A stretch of DNA of 64,000 nt from RPQJ01 sp963726665 (GTDB lineage: Bacteria > Pseudomonadota > Gammaproteobacteria > Steroidobacterales > Steroidobacteraceae), in NCBI GenBank assembly GCA_963726665.1, contig CAVSDW010000011.1, forward strand, positions 248,001 to 312,000. Reading direction: 5' to 3'. Below, in pieces: positions 28,268 to 35,781 of this stretch. The notes under the pieces were generated by a model that was given only the letters and a program-made list of their open reading frames with translations, was not told the DNA's origin and ran no database searches. A program made the position numbers and the translations under genes. The stretch's first letter is position 1. Every line of letters begins with the position of its first letter.

Positions 28268-28683
28268 GCCCCGTCCCGGACCCGGGTCGCAGCCAGGCGG
28301 ACGGTGAGTTCCCGCAACTGGGCCGCGGGGACATCCCAGGTCGTGAGCCAGGCGTGGCGGATGGAGCTTCCCGCCCGCCAGCGAAGTGCCACCGTGGGGC
28401 CCAGGAGGCGCGTGCCACGCAGCATCTCGGACGGGAGCGCCCTACCGTCGGCCAGCAGGGTATGCCATCGACCGTCCGGAGCAATTTCGAGCCCGGCCAC
28501 GTCGGACGATCGCCTCCTGCGGTACCAGAGCCAGGCGGCGAGCAGCCCAAGCGCTGCCACCCCGAGCCCTGGCCGGGGCTCCGGATAGCGCGAGGCGACG
28601 AGCTCGATCACGAGCGCGCAGCAGATCGTGAGCCCGGCCGCCACCCGGTCGGCGAGCAGCCACGGCCTGAACTCAATCCGCAA
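28264..28683 (-). CDS. YgfX/CptA-like small membrane protein
   Basis: A 139-residue protein starts at a TTG (28683) that overlaps the end of sdhE by 11 bases; no better start exists in the frame. It begins LRIEFRPW and has two membrane helices (about residues 13-32 and 42-58), then a basic stretch YRRRRSS and a soluble beta-rich tail containing GLEIAPDGRWHTLLADGRALP. This matches the YgfX family, normally encoded next to sdhE (ygfY), as here. In E. coli the protein has been described as a toxin or cell-division inhibitor paired with YgfY; that role is disputed. It overlaps rpoE downstream. Confidence 0.78.
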   Translation of the reverse strand: MRIEFRPWLLADRVAAGLTICCALVIELVASRYPEPRPGLGVAALGLLAAWLWYRRRRSSDVAGLEIAPDGRWHTLLADGRALPSEMLRGTRLLGPTVALRWRAGSSIRHAWLTTWDVPAAQLRELTVRLAATRVRDGA

Positions 28684-28927
28684 AGCCTCTGATCCGGTCG
28701 ACGACATGGCGCAGGGACGCCTCCTCGGGAATGTTGCCGCCCAGAAGATACCCGAAGATCTCGGGGTCCTGCAGTTCGAGAATGCGCCCGAATGCCTCCC
28801 GATCGACCGGGGATGCCAGCCGGTACTCGTCCGCGAGGTAGCGCGCGAGGAGTTCGTCGAGCTCACGCATGCCCCGGCGGCAATGCCAGCGGAGCCGCGA
28901 ATACTCCTCGGCCGGAACGGGAACCAT
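28673..28927 (-). CDS. sdhE: FAD assembly factor SdhE
   Basis: SdhE (SDHAF2 family) promotes covalent attachment of FAD to the flavoprotein of succinate dehydrogenase. The 84-residue, all-helical protein has the conserved RGMRELDELL (RGxxExD motif), FGRILELQDPEIFGYLLG and a C-terminal VDRIRGF. The start at 28927 gives MVPVPAEEYSRLRWHCRRGM. It follows sdhB by 17 bases, so the assembly factor is in the same operon as its substrate sdhA. The next gene, ygfX, overlaps its end. Confidence 0.93.
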   Translation of the reverse strand: MVPVPAEEYSRLRWHCRRGMRELDELLARYLADEYRLASPVDREAFGRILELQDPEIFGYLLGGNIPEEASLRHVVDRIRGFAD

Positions 28928-28944
28928 GGCGTCACCCTCGGCGC

Positions 28945-29727
28945 TCAGTGCTGCCGCTCGATGATCAGCTTCTTGATCTCGGCGATCGCCCGCGCCGGAT
29001 TCAGGTCCTTCGGGCAGGCCTCGGCGCAGTTCATGATGGTGTGGCAGCGATAAAGGCGGAACGGGTCCTCCAGTTCGTCGAGACGCTCGCCCGTGGCCTC
29101 GTCGCGCGTGTCGATGATCCAGCGGTAGGCCGCGAGCAGCGCGGCGGGACCGAGATAACGGTCGCTGTTCCACCAGTACGACGGGCAACTCGTGGAGCAG
29201 CAGGCGCACAGGATGCACGCCGAGGGGCGGTCGATCTTCTCCTGGTCTTCCTTCGACTGCAGGCGCTCGCTGTCGGGCGGTGCCGGGGTGCGCGTCTGCA
29301 GCCAGGGCTTGACCGAGGCGTACTGGGCGTAGAAGTTCGTGAGGTCCGCAACGAGGTCCTTGATCACCGGCATGTGCGGCAGCGGATAGATCTTCACGTC
29401 GCCGCGAACCTCGGACGTCGCCTTGGTGCAGGCGAGCGTGTTCACGCCGTCGATGTTCATCGCACAGGATCCGCAGATGCCCTCGCGGCAGGAACGGCGG
29501 AACGTGAGCGTCGGGTCCACGTCGTTCTTGATCCTGATCAACGCGTCGAGAACCATCGGGCCGCAACCGTCCATGTCCACCTGGTAGGAGTCCACCCGCG
29601 GGTTCTCGCCCGAGTCCGGGTCGAACCGGTAGATGCGGAACGTGCGCGTGTTCTTCGCCCCGGACGGGGCCGGATGGCTCTTGCCCGGGCGGACGCGCGA
29701 ATTCTCGGGAAGCTTGAATTGGGCCAT
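28945..29727 (-). CDS. sdhB: Succinate dehydrogenase iron-sulfur subunit
   Basis: SdhB carries electrons from the flavoprotein to quinone. The 260-residue protein shows the [2Fe-2S] ligands in SCREGICGSCAMNI and LAC, the [4Fe-4S] block CILCACCSTSC and the [3Fe-4S] block CHTIMNCAEACPKDLNP. The order and spacing are those of proteobacterial complex II. The N-terminal 25 residues are longer than in E. coli SdhB and are basic and unstructured-looking. The gene follows sdhA by 13 bases and precedes sdhE. Confidence 0.97.
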   Translation of the reverse strand: MAQFKLPENSRVRPGKSHPAPSGAKNTRTFRIYRFDPDSGENPRVDSYQVDMDGCGPMVLDALIRIKNDVDPTLTFRRSCREGICGSCAMNIDGVNTLACTKATSEVRGDVKIYPLPHMPVIKDLVADLTNFYAQYASVKPWLQTRTPAPPDSERLQSKEDQEKIDRPSACILCACCSTSCPSYWWNSDRYLGPAALLAAYRWIIDTRDEATGERLDELEDPFRLYRCHTIMNCAEACPKDLNPARAIAEIKKLIIERQH

Positions 29728-29740
29728 GGAGGAAGTGACT

Positions 29741-31525
29741 CTAGTAGGTTCGCGCCTTCGGCGGGATGGCTTCGACGTCGGTGGTGAGCGTGTTCAGGTG
29801 AACCGGGCGATAGTCGATCCGCACCTTGCCCGAGCGGTCCACCCACGCCAGCGAGTGCTTGAGCCACTCGTGATCGTCGCGGTCCTTGAAGTCCTCGCGC
29901 GCATGGGCGCCGCGGCTCTCCTTGCGATTCTCCGCCGAGTGCATCGTCGCGACGGCCTGCCCGAGCAGGTTGTCGAGCTCCAGGGTCTCGACGAGATCCG
30001 TGTTCCAGACCAGCGAGCGGTCGCTCACCTGGACCTCGGCGAACGAGTCGAATACGACGCCGAGGTTCTTCACGCCCTCGGCCAGCGACTCGCCGGTGCG
30101 GAACACGGCGGCATGGTTCTGCATCACGCGCTGCATGTCGAGGCGGATCTCGGCGGTGCGGCGCTTGCCTTTCGCATTGCGGAAACAGTCGAGACGGCTG
30201 CTCGCGAGTTCGCCCGCGTCCCTGGGCAGCGGCTTGTGCGACGTGCCCGGCTTGACCGTGCGTCCGCAGTGATGCGCCGCGGCGCGGCCGAACACGACGA
30301 GGTCGAGCAGGGAGTTCGAGCCGAGACGGTTGGCCCCGTGCACCGAGACGCAGGCCGCCTCGCCGATCGCCATCAGCCCGGGCACCACCGAGTCGGGATT
30401 GCCGTCGCGGAGCGCCACGACCTCGCCGTTCACGTTGCAGGGAATTCCGCCCATGTTGTAGTGCACGGTGGGCAGCACCGGGATCGGCTCCTTCGTGACG
30501 TCCACGCCGGCGAAGATGCGTGCCGTCTCGGCGATTCCGGGCAGGCGCTCCTGGATCACCGCGGCGCCCAGGTGCTCGAGGTGCAGGTGGATGTGGTCCT
30601 TGTGCGGCCCCACGCCCCGGCCTTCACGGATCTCGATGGTCATCGAGCGGCTCACGACGTCTCGCGAAGCGAGGTCCTTCGCGTTCGGCGCATAGCGTTC
30701 CATGAAGCGCTCGCCCGCGGAGTTGGTGAGGTATCCACCCTCGCCTCTCGAGCCCTCGGTGATCAGGCAGCCCGCGCCGTAGATGCCGGTCGGGTGGAAC
30801 TGCACGAACTCCATGTCCTGCAGCGGCAGGCCGGCGCGCAGCACCATGCCGCCACCGTCGCCCGTGCAGGTGTGGGCCGAGGTGCAGGAGAAGTACGCGC
30901 GTCCGTAACCGCCGGTCGCGAGGATGACCTTGTGCGCCCGGAAGCGGTGCAGCGTGCCGTTCGCCATGTCCAGTGCCACGACGCCGCGGCACTCGCCGTT
31001 CTCCATGATGAGATCGATCGCGAAATACTCGACGAAGAACCGCGCCTCGTGCTTCAGCGACTGCTGGTACAGCGTGTGCAGCATCGCGTGGCCGGTGCGG
31101 TCGGCGGCCGCGCAGGTGCGCTGCGCGATGCCCTTGCCGTAGTGCGTGGTCATGCCGCCGAAGGGACGCTGGTAGATCTTGCCGTCCTCGGTGCGCGAGA
31201 ACGGCAGGCCATAGTGCTCGAGCTCGAGGATCGCGGCCGGCGCTTCCTTGCACATGAACTCGATGGCGTCCTGGTCACCGAGCCAGTCCGAGCCCTTGAT
31301 GGTGTCGTAGAAGTGGAAGCGCCAGTCATCCTCGCCCATGTTGCCGAGCGCTGCGCTGATTCCGCCCTGCGCCGCAACGGTGTGGCTGCGCGTCGGAAAA
31401 ACCTTGGTGATGCAGGCCGTGGAAAGCCCCGCTTCCGCAAGCCCGAACGTGGCGCGCAGCCCCGCGCCACCGGCGCCGACCACGACGACGTCGTAGGTGT
31501 GATCCGTGAACGTGTACGCGCTCAT
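29741..31525 (-). CDS. sdhA: Succinate dehydrogenase flavoprotein subunit
   Basis: SdhA oxidises succinate to fumarate. The 594-residue protein has the FAD-binding GAGGAGLRAT motif (residues 17-26), the probable covalently flavinylated His48 in TRSHTVAAQGG, the substrate-binding block FHPTGIYGAG, and the C-terminal HSLAWVD with REDFKDRDDHEWLKHS. The ATG at 31525 overlaps the sdhD stop (ATGA). The frame stays open about 170 codons further upstream, but that is a shadow across sdhD and sdhC. Confidence 0.97.
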   Translation of the reverse strand: MSAYTFTDHTYDVVVVGAGGAGLRATFGLAEAGLSTACITKVFPTRSHTVAAQGGISAALGNMGEDDWRFHFYDTIKGSDWLGDQDAIEFMCKEAPAAILELEHYGLPFSRTEDGKIYQRPFGGMTTHYGKGIAQRTCAAADRTGHAMLHTLYQQSLKHEARFFVEYFAIDLIMENGECRGVVALDMANGTLHRFRAHKVILATGGYGRAYFSCTSAHTCTGDGGGMVLRAGLPLQDMEFVQFHPTGIYGAGCLITEGSRGEGGYLTNSAGERFMERYAPNAKDLASRDVVSRSMTIEIREGRGVGPHKDHIHLHLEHLGAAVIQERLPGIAETARIFAGVDVTKEPIPVLPTVHYNMGGIPCNVNGEVVALRDGNPDSVVPGLMAIGEAACVSVHGANRLGSNSLLDLVVFGRAAAHHCGRTVKPGTSHKPLPRDAGELASSRLDCFRNAKGKRRTAEIRLDMQRVMQNHAAVFRTGESLAEGVKNLGVVFDSFAEVQVSDRSLVWNTDLVETLELDNLLGQAVATMHSAENRKESRGAHAREDFKDRDDHEWLKHSLAWVDRSGKVRIDYRPVHLNTLTTDVEAIPPKARTY

Positions 31526-31908
31526 GCCGGGACTCCGAATGCGATGCGCAGCACCGCGAGCACGCCCATGACGGCGGCGGCGGCGAGCGCGAACTTGACT
31601 GCAACGAGGATGCCGGCGCGGACGCCCCTGGCGGACACGTAGTCCTCGACGACCACCTGCAGCCCGAGCGAGGCGTGCCAGGCCGCGACGAGCACCAGCA
31701 GCACCATCAGCGCCGAACTCGCGGGCGAGCGCAGCCACCCGGACACCTGTTCGTACGACCCACCACCGAGGCAGGCGAGCGAGACGACGAGCCACGTCCC
31801 GAGCAGCACGAGCGCCACGCCGGACACGCGCTGCGCGTACCAGTGCGCGGAACCTCCTTTCGCGGAGCCGAAGCCGAGGACCCGACCGAGAGGACTCCTG
31901 AGGCTCAT
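31522..31908 (-). CDS. sdhD: Succinate dehydrogenase hydrophobic membrane anchor subunit
   Basis: This 128-residue membrane subunit has three hydrophobic helices (about residues 27-47, 58-80 and 97-120). It contains HWYAQRVSGVALVLLG and HASLGLQVVVEDYV; the His and Tyr/Asp in the second block match the quinone/haem side of SdhD. With SdhC it anchors the catalytic subunits and binds haem b and ubiquinone. The start at 31908 overlaps the sdhC stop, and the stop overlaps the sdhA start. Confidence 0.92.
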   Translation of the reverse strand: MSLRSPLGRVLGFGSAKGGSAHWYAQRVSGVALVLLGTWLVVSLACLGGGSYEQVSGWLRSPASSALMVLLVLVAAWHASLGLQVVVEDYVSARGVRAGILVAVKFALAAAAVMGVLAVLRIAFGVPA

Positions 31909-32300
31909 GCGCCACCCCCGAGCGAGTGGCGCAGCGCGACCCACGCGACGACCGCGAGAATGACCGCTGCGACGGAAACGACGCGAGCGCTGCGGCGGGC
32001 GGTCGCCCGCTCGAACCCGACGCCCGCATCGAAGAACAGGTGGCGCACGCCGTTCAGGAGGTGGTAGCAGAACGAGGCGAGAATGCCGAAGAGCGCTGCC
32101 TGCGCCAGCGGGGAGCCGAGGCAATCGATCGCACGGGCATATCGCTCCGGACCCGCCGCGGCGGCGCCGAGCCAGTAGACCAGGACGAAGAAACCGACGC
32201 TGAGCAGCACGCCCGTGATCCGGTGCAGGATCGACAGCGTGTTGGTGTACTGCCAACGGTACTGCATGAACGGGGACAACGGCCGTTCGCGCTGGGCCAT
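31905..32300 (-). CDS. sdhC: Succinate dehydrogenase cytochrome b556 subunit
   Basis: This is a 131-residue membrane subunit with three helices. It begins MAQRERPLSPFMQYRWQYTN, then SILHRITGVLLSVG (a conserved SxxHRxTG quinone-site motif near residue 23) and CYHLLNGVRHLFFD, where the first histidine is the expected axial haem b ligand. The length matches the family. It lies 25 bases downstream of the SDHAF4-like gene and overlaps sdhD, forming the order sdhC-sdhD-sdhA-sdhB. Confidence 0.94.
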   Translation of the reverse strand: MAQRERPLSPFMQYRWQYTNTLSILHRITGVLLSVGFFVLVYWLGAAAAGPERYARAIDCLGSPLAQAALFGILASFCYHLLNGVRHLFFDAGVGFERATARRSARVVSVAAVILAVVAWVALRHSLGGGA

Positions 32301-32325
32301 GCTCGCTTACCTCCAGGACCGGCCG

Positions 32326-32523
32326 CTAGAAATCGATGCACCGCCCGGATTTTTCCCAGTCCCCGAAGCGGGTCGGGTCGGGACCATCCCGCCCCCCGAT
32401 CTCGCGGGGTCGAACCGGCTCCGCCGGCTCTGGGGCCGTCGGCGCTGGTTCGGTTGGCTGGGCCGCGGGAAGCTTTTCTTGCGGTGCAATCGTTGACACA
32501 GCCGTTAAGTCTGCCAGATCCAC
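32326..32523 (-). CDS. SDHAF4-like (DUF1674) succinate dehydrogenase assembly factor
   Basis: A 65-residue protein begins at the GTG at 32523. The N-terminal 40 residues are Pro/Ala/Glu-rich and low-complexity. The C-terminal block GGRDGPDPTRFGDWEKSGRC followed by IDF at the very end matches the DUF1674/SDHAF4 signature (GPEPTRYGDWExxGRxxDF pattern). In eukaryotes SDHAF4 binds flavinylated SdhA and promotes its union with SdhB. The gene ends 25 bases before sdhC and is co-directional, so it probably leads the sdh operon. The small size makes it easy to miss. The start is less certain than the C-terminus; a second GTG lies eight codons downstream. Confidence 0.8.
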   Translation of the reverse strand: MDLADLTAVSTIAPQEKLPAAQPTEPAPTAPEPAEPVRPREIGGRDGPDPTRFGDWEKSGRCIDF

Positions 32524-32536
32524 CGCGCATTCACCA

Positions 32537-32550
32537 CTTTGAAAACAAAG
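32537..32550. promoter_or_regulatory. Short palindrome in the divergent sdh/ygfZ region
   Basis: CTTTG-AAAA-CAAAG is a perfect 5-4-5 inverted repeat in the AT-richest part of the 117-base divergent region 32524-32640, 14 bases upstream of the SDHAF4-like start. It could be an operator or part of the sdh promoter. A possible -10 box for ygfZ, TAGAAT, lies at 32620-32625. Neither is supported beyond base pattern. Confidence 0.3.
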
Positions 32551-32640
32551 GCAAATTTAGCTTGCCGATCAACGCCCGAGGAGGGTCCGATGCCGCGCCG
32601 CGGTAGCCGCGTTAGCCCGTAGAATCCGCGGCCAGTCACC

Positions 32641-33504
32641 ATGAACCCGTCCACCCCACCGACGCCGACGACCCCGCTCCCGTTCCTGGGCGTGTTGCGC
32701 GTCGCCGGCCCCGACGCACTCAACTTCCTGCAGGGCCAGCTCACGAACGACCTGCGTCTGCTCGCGGACGGCCGGACCCAGCTCGCAGCCCTGAACACGC
32801 CGCAAGGCCGGGTCGTCGCCCTCCTCCGGCTGCGACTGGTCGAGGGCACGGTTTACGCGCTGCTCCCGACGGAACTCATCGAGCCGGTGAGCGCCCTGCT
32901 CCGCCGGTACGTGCTTCGGTCCAAGGTGCAGCTCGAGGCCGCGACCGAGCTGCAGGTGAGGTGGGTCGGACAAGGTGCCGCGCCGGGCCCGATCGTGTTC
33001 GACTACGCGCCCGGCCGCAGTGTGGTCGCCGCGACCACCGACGCCTGGCGCATGGTTGCCGGTTCCGCGCCCACGCCGGTCCCCGCCGAAATCCGCGACG
33101 AGTGGCTGGCCATGGATATTGCCGACGGCCTGCCGCAGGTTTTCGCCGCCACCTCCGGCGCCTTCGTGCCGCAGATGCTGAACCTCGACCTGCTCGATGC
33201 GATCAGCTTCACGAAGGGCTGCTACACCGGGCAGGAAATCGTGGCTCGCACGCAGCACCTCGGCAGGATCAAGCGGCGGCTTCTTCGCTATCAGCTGCCG
33301 CCGGGGCCGGCACCGGCGCCGCTCGCCGGCCTGTTTCTCGACTCGACCAAGGTGGCCGAGGTCCTGATGTCTGCGGACCTCGACGATGGCGTGCACCTCC
33401 TCGCAGTAACCAGCCTGGAGGCGCGGGGATCGGCGCTGCGCACCGAGGACGGTCGGGAAGCGCAGCCCGTGGAACTGCGCTACCCCGTCGCTACGAGCGA
33501 CTGA
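32641..33504 (+). CDS. ygfZ: Folate-binding Fe-S cluster protein YgfZ
   Basis: YgfZ is a tetrahydrofolate-dependent protein needed for the activity of some Fe-S enzymes, related to the T-protein of glycine cleavage. The 287-residue protein has the hallmark KGCYTGQEIVAR (residues about 195-206), with the conserved cysteine. The N-terminal block is LRVAGPDALNFLQGQLTNDL, followed by NTPQGRVVALLR. The ATG at 32641 has no clear ribosome-binding site. It is divergent from the sdh operon, a common pairing since SdhB needs Fe-S clusters. Confidence 0.92.
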   Translation: MNPSTPPTPTTPLPFLGVLRVAGPDALNFLQGQLTNDLRLLADGRTQLAALNTPQGRVVALLRLRLVEGTVYALLPTELIEPVSALLRRYVLRSKVQLEAATELQVRWVGQGAAPGPIVFDYAPGRSVVAATTDAWRMVAGSAPTPVPAEIRDEWLAMDIADGLPQVFAATSGAFVPQMLNLDLLDAISFTKGCYTGQEIVARTQHLGRIKRRLLRYQLPPGPAPAPLAGLFLDSTKVAEVLMSADLDDGVHLLAVTSLEARGSALRTEDGREAQPVELRYPVATSD

Positions 33505-33725
33505 TCCGGAGAATGGACGCACATCGAGCAGAAGACCACACGCGGACTTGCAGCTGCGTTCCGTGGCCAACGGCCATGCTTGGTGAATGGCCGCTTCCGG
33601 CCAGAGGCAGGCGGTCGAATTTGGGGTTTCCGCGCACGGCACTTAAGTCCCAAAGATGGGTCTCAAGTAACACGACGTCCCCCACCGCGAAGCCACATCA
33701 AGGTCTAATCGAACGGAGGAATTGC
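33505..33725. other. Intergenic stretch without a gene; contains a GGCCGCTTCCGGCC element
   Basis: No coding frame here looks real. At 33589-33602 lies GGCCGCTTCCGGCC followed by AGAGGCAGGCGG. Related short CCGCTTyCGG sequences appear at 34691-34706 (minus orientation) and 35646-35657, all within the interval that holds the two non-conserved genes. The last bases, GGAGGA at 33715-33720, are the ribosome-binding site of the methyltransferase gene. Confidence 0.35.
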
Positions 33726-34589
33726 GTGGCCGAACAGCAACCCTCATTCGACGCAGCTGAGTACAAGAACGCGCAGCGCGAGCAATGGAACAGGGATGGC
33801 GCCGCATGGCGCCGCTGTAATCCCACTCTGGACCGTTGGTATGGCGAGGCCACTCGCCACATGCTCGACTTGGCCCGGATTCAGCCAGGCCAACGCATAC
33901 TGGATATTGCCGCTGGCGCAGGCGAACCTGCTGTCAGTGCCGCCAAACGAGTCGGCCCCGGCGGTTACGTGCTGGCGACCGACATTTCGGAAGGGATTGC
34001 TGAGCTTGCTCGCCAGGTGGCGCGTGAACTTGGGCTCGAGCAGATCGAGACCCGCGCCATGGACGGCGAGAAGCTGGATCTCCCCGACGCTTCCTTTGAT
34101 GCGGTGCTGTGTCGGCTTGGTCTGATGTATATGCCGCACCCAGTGACGGCGCTGCGCGAGTGGCGCCGTGCCCTGAGAGCCGGCGGTCGGGTCGCCGTCA
34201 TGGTCTTCTCCACGCCCGAACGAAACAGTTGGGGCGCTGTGCCCGCTTCCATAATCCGACGGCGGGCGCAACTCCCGCCCCCTGTCCCAGGGCAACCCGG
34301 CCCGTTCAGCCTTGGTGCTCCCGGGGTGCTCGAAGGCGCCTTCCGTCAGGCCGGATTTGCCGATCCCGAGATTCTTGCCGTGCCGGCGCCCCACAGAATG
34401 GCCAGCGCTGCGGAGTACGTGCGGGTCGCGCGAGAAGCCTTCGGTGCGTTCAATGCCATGATGACTCACCTGTCCACTGAAGAACGCGAGTCGGCGTGGA
34501 ACGAAGTGGAAGATTCAATGCGCTGTTTCGAATCACCCAGTGGGTTCGAGGTGCCGGGTGAGTGCCTTGTCGGAGCGGCCACGAAGTGA
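33726..34589 (+). CDS. Class I SAM-dependent methyltransferase
   Basis: This 287-residue protein begins at the GTG at 33726, preceded by a good GGAGGA box. The Rossmann SAM-binding motif I is ILDIAAGAGEPA (about residues 58-69), followed by LATDIS (motif II acidic residue), LDLPDASFDAVLCRLGLMYM and LRAGGRVAVMVFS. It belongs to the UbiE/COQ5-like (Methyltransf_11/25) group. The substrate cannot be read from the sequence. It lies between ygfZ and a convergent outer-membrane protein gene, not in any recognised pathway cluster, and base composition appears less GC-rich than the neighbours. I consider it a probable accessory gene. Confidence 0.85.
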   Translation: MAEQQPSFDAAEYKNAQREQWNRDGAAWRRCNPTLDRWYGEATRHMLDLARIQPGQRILDIAAGAGEPAVSAAKRVGPGGYVLATDISEGIAELARQVARELGLEQIETRAMDGEKLDLPDASFDAVLCRLGLMYMPHPVTALREWRRALRAGGRVAVMVFSTPERNSWGAVPASIIRRRAQLPPPVPGQPGPFSLGAPGVLEGAFRQAGFADPEILAVPAPHRMASAAEYVRVAREAFGAFNAMMTHLSTEERESAWNEVEDSMRCFESPSGFEVPGECLVGAATK

Positions 34590-34664
34590 TCGTACGCAGA
34601 CTGCTGAACTCCGGTTGCGGCCGACCGGTTCGGACGGGGATTCGTCCGCCTGCGTGGGGGGCGG

Positions 34665-34706
34665 CTAACGGCCAGAAGTCGCCGTCGAACCTTCCGGAAA
34701 GCAGCC
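34665..34706. repeat. Short repeat-like element flanking the methyltransferase/outer-membrane protein pair
   Basis: CTAACGGCCAGAAGTC (34665-34680) and CTTCCGGAAAGCAGCC (34691-34706) lie between the convergent methyltransferase and outer-membrane protein genes. Read on the minus strand the segment resembles the CCGCTTTCGG...TTCTGGCCGTTAG elements that I recall from intergenic regions of other gammaproteobacteria, often near acquired genes. Similar cores occur at 33589 and 35646. This is pattern recognition, not an alignment. Confidence 0.35.
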
Positions 34707-34714
34707 GCTCCACG

Positions 34715-35545
34715 CTACCAGCGATACGCGTAGGCGATTTGCGGCCCGCTCATGTTCTCGTCCTCGATGCCAGTACTCGACCCGGTCTTGTAGTCGAGAT
34801 AACGCCACGTGGCAGTGACGTCGCCCCAGTCGAACGTATAGCCGATGCCACCGAGAATCTGCCACGTCAGCTCGGAATCGCCGGTGCCCACGTCGAGGTA
34901 ACAGGGCACGAACCACGTCCGGTCGGCGTTCAGGGCGAACCGACCCTTGACGCCGATGATCGCGTCCCAAACGCTGGAATTCGTTTCACCGTGGCCGGAG
35001 CGATCGGGAAGCGGAATCGATCCGATGTTGCCGGTGAGTCGCCAGTCCTGATTCACCGTAACGTCGAACAGGCGCGTGCCGGCGAACACGTCCAGCGCCG
35101 AACGCGGGCTCGCCAGCGCCCGATAACTGCCAGCAAACGTCCAGATGGTGGCCTTCATGTCGACGGTGACCTTCGCGCTGACGTCCGCCGGTAGTGACTC
35201 GGAGCCCAATGTGAAATTGCGCGTCTTCGACGGCGCGCCGCCAAGGTCCATGTACAGAACGTCCGTGAATGCGCCCCAGCGTCCCTTTTGTGCCTCAGCG
35301 ACTCCGGCGAAAGCCATCTTCATGTGATCGAGGATGGTGCCGATGTCAATCTGGATGTCGCTGTCTACGCCGTTCGGAAGTGTCGTCTTGAGCCCGACGT
35401 CAGGTAGATAGCCATTGATGCCTGCCCCGAACCGCCACGATTCCGACAGCTGCCAGTAGTCCGGCGTCTCGGCAACCGCATGCCTTGGTGTCGCTGCCGC
35501 GCATGCGCAAAGCACAGCCGCAATAATGACCAGCATTCGCTTCAT
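34715..35545 (-). CDS. Outer-membrane beta-barrel protein of unknown function
   Basis: This 276-residue protein has a signal peptide (MKRMLVIIAAVLCACAAA..., cleavage after AVA-ET near residue 25). The mature part has alternating hydrophobic/polar strands and ends in an aromatic residue (AYAYRW), as expected for a barrel inserted by BamA. WRFGAGINGYLPDVG near the N-terminus and GGIGYTFDWGDVTATWRYLDY near the C-terminus look like strand hairpins. I recognise no specific porin family. It is convergent with the methyltransferase gene and belongs to the accessory interval. Confidence 0.78.
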   Translation of the reverse strand: MKRMLVIIAAVLCACAAATPRHAVAETPDYWQLSESWRFGAGINGYLPDVGLKTTLPNGVDSDIQIDIGTILDHMKMAFAGVAEAQKGRWGAFTDVLYMDLGGAPSKTRNFTLGSESLPADVSAKVTVDMKATIWTFAGSYRALASPRSALDVFAGTRLFDVTVNQDWRLTGNIGSIPLPDRSGHGETNSSVWDAIIGVKGRFALNADRTWFVPCYLDVGTGDSELTWQILGGIGYTFDWGDVTATWRYLDYKTGSSTGIEDENMSGPQIAYAYRW

Positions 35546-35781
35546 CAGACTGCACTTCCGCCCGAAAGCGACATCTTAGGCTTACTACGGTATAGCGGGC
35601 ACTCGGGCATCAGCCCGAGACCTGCCCGGTACTTGGTAAATGTGCGTCCGCTTCGGGTCGAGGCCGTGTGAAAACGCGGCCGCTGGCTGGAGAAGACGAC
35701 GTCATGCAAGTAGCCCGTTCAAATGGCTGCCGCGAGATGGCGCCCGTTGCCCCAGGCATGGCCGCGACGCACCCATCCCGG
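35546..35781. other. 236-base intergenic stretch, no gene seen
   Basis: No plausible coding frame is present. It should contain the promoter of the outer-membrane protein gene. At 35646-35675 it holds GTCCGCTTCGGGTCGAGGCC followed by GTGTGAAAAC, a sequence type I associate with remnants near mobile elements. No transposase fragment or terminal repeat is visible. Confidence 0.35.

Noticed and set aside
31526..32029. N-terminal extension of the sdhA frame to 762 residues
   Set aside because: The ATG at 31525 overlaps the sdhD stop and gives the exact family start; the upstream part is a shadow of sdhD and sdhC.
34650..34700. Possible integron attC site near GCGGCTAACG
   Set aside because: Only one core-like half is seen; there is no complementary GTTAGNC partner at proper spacing and no integrase.
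33505..35781. Insertion sequence or transposon
   Set aside because: Short repeat-like elements are present but no transposase, terminal inverted repeats or target duplication could be identified.
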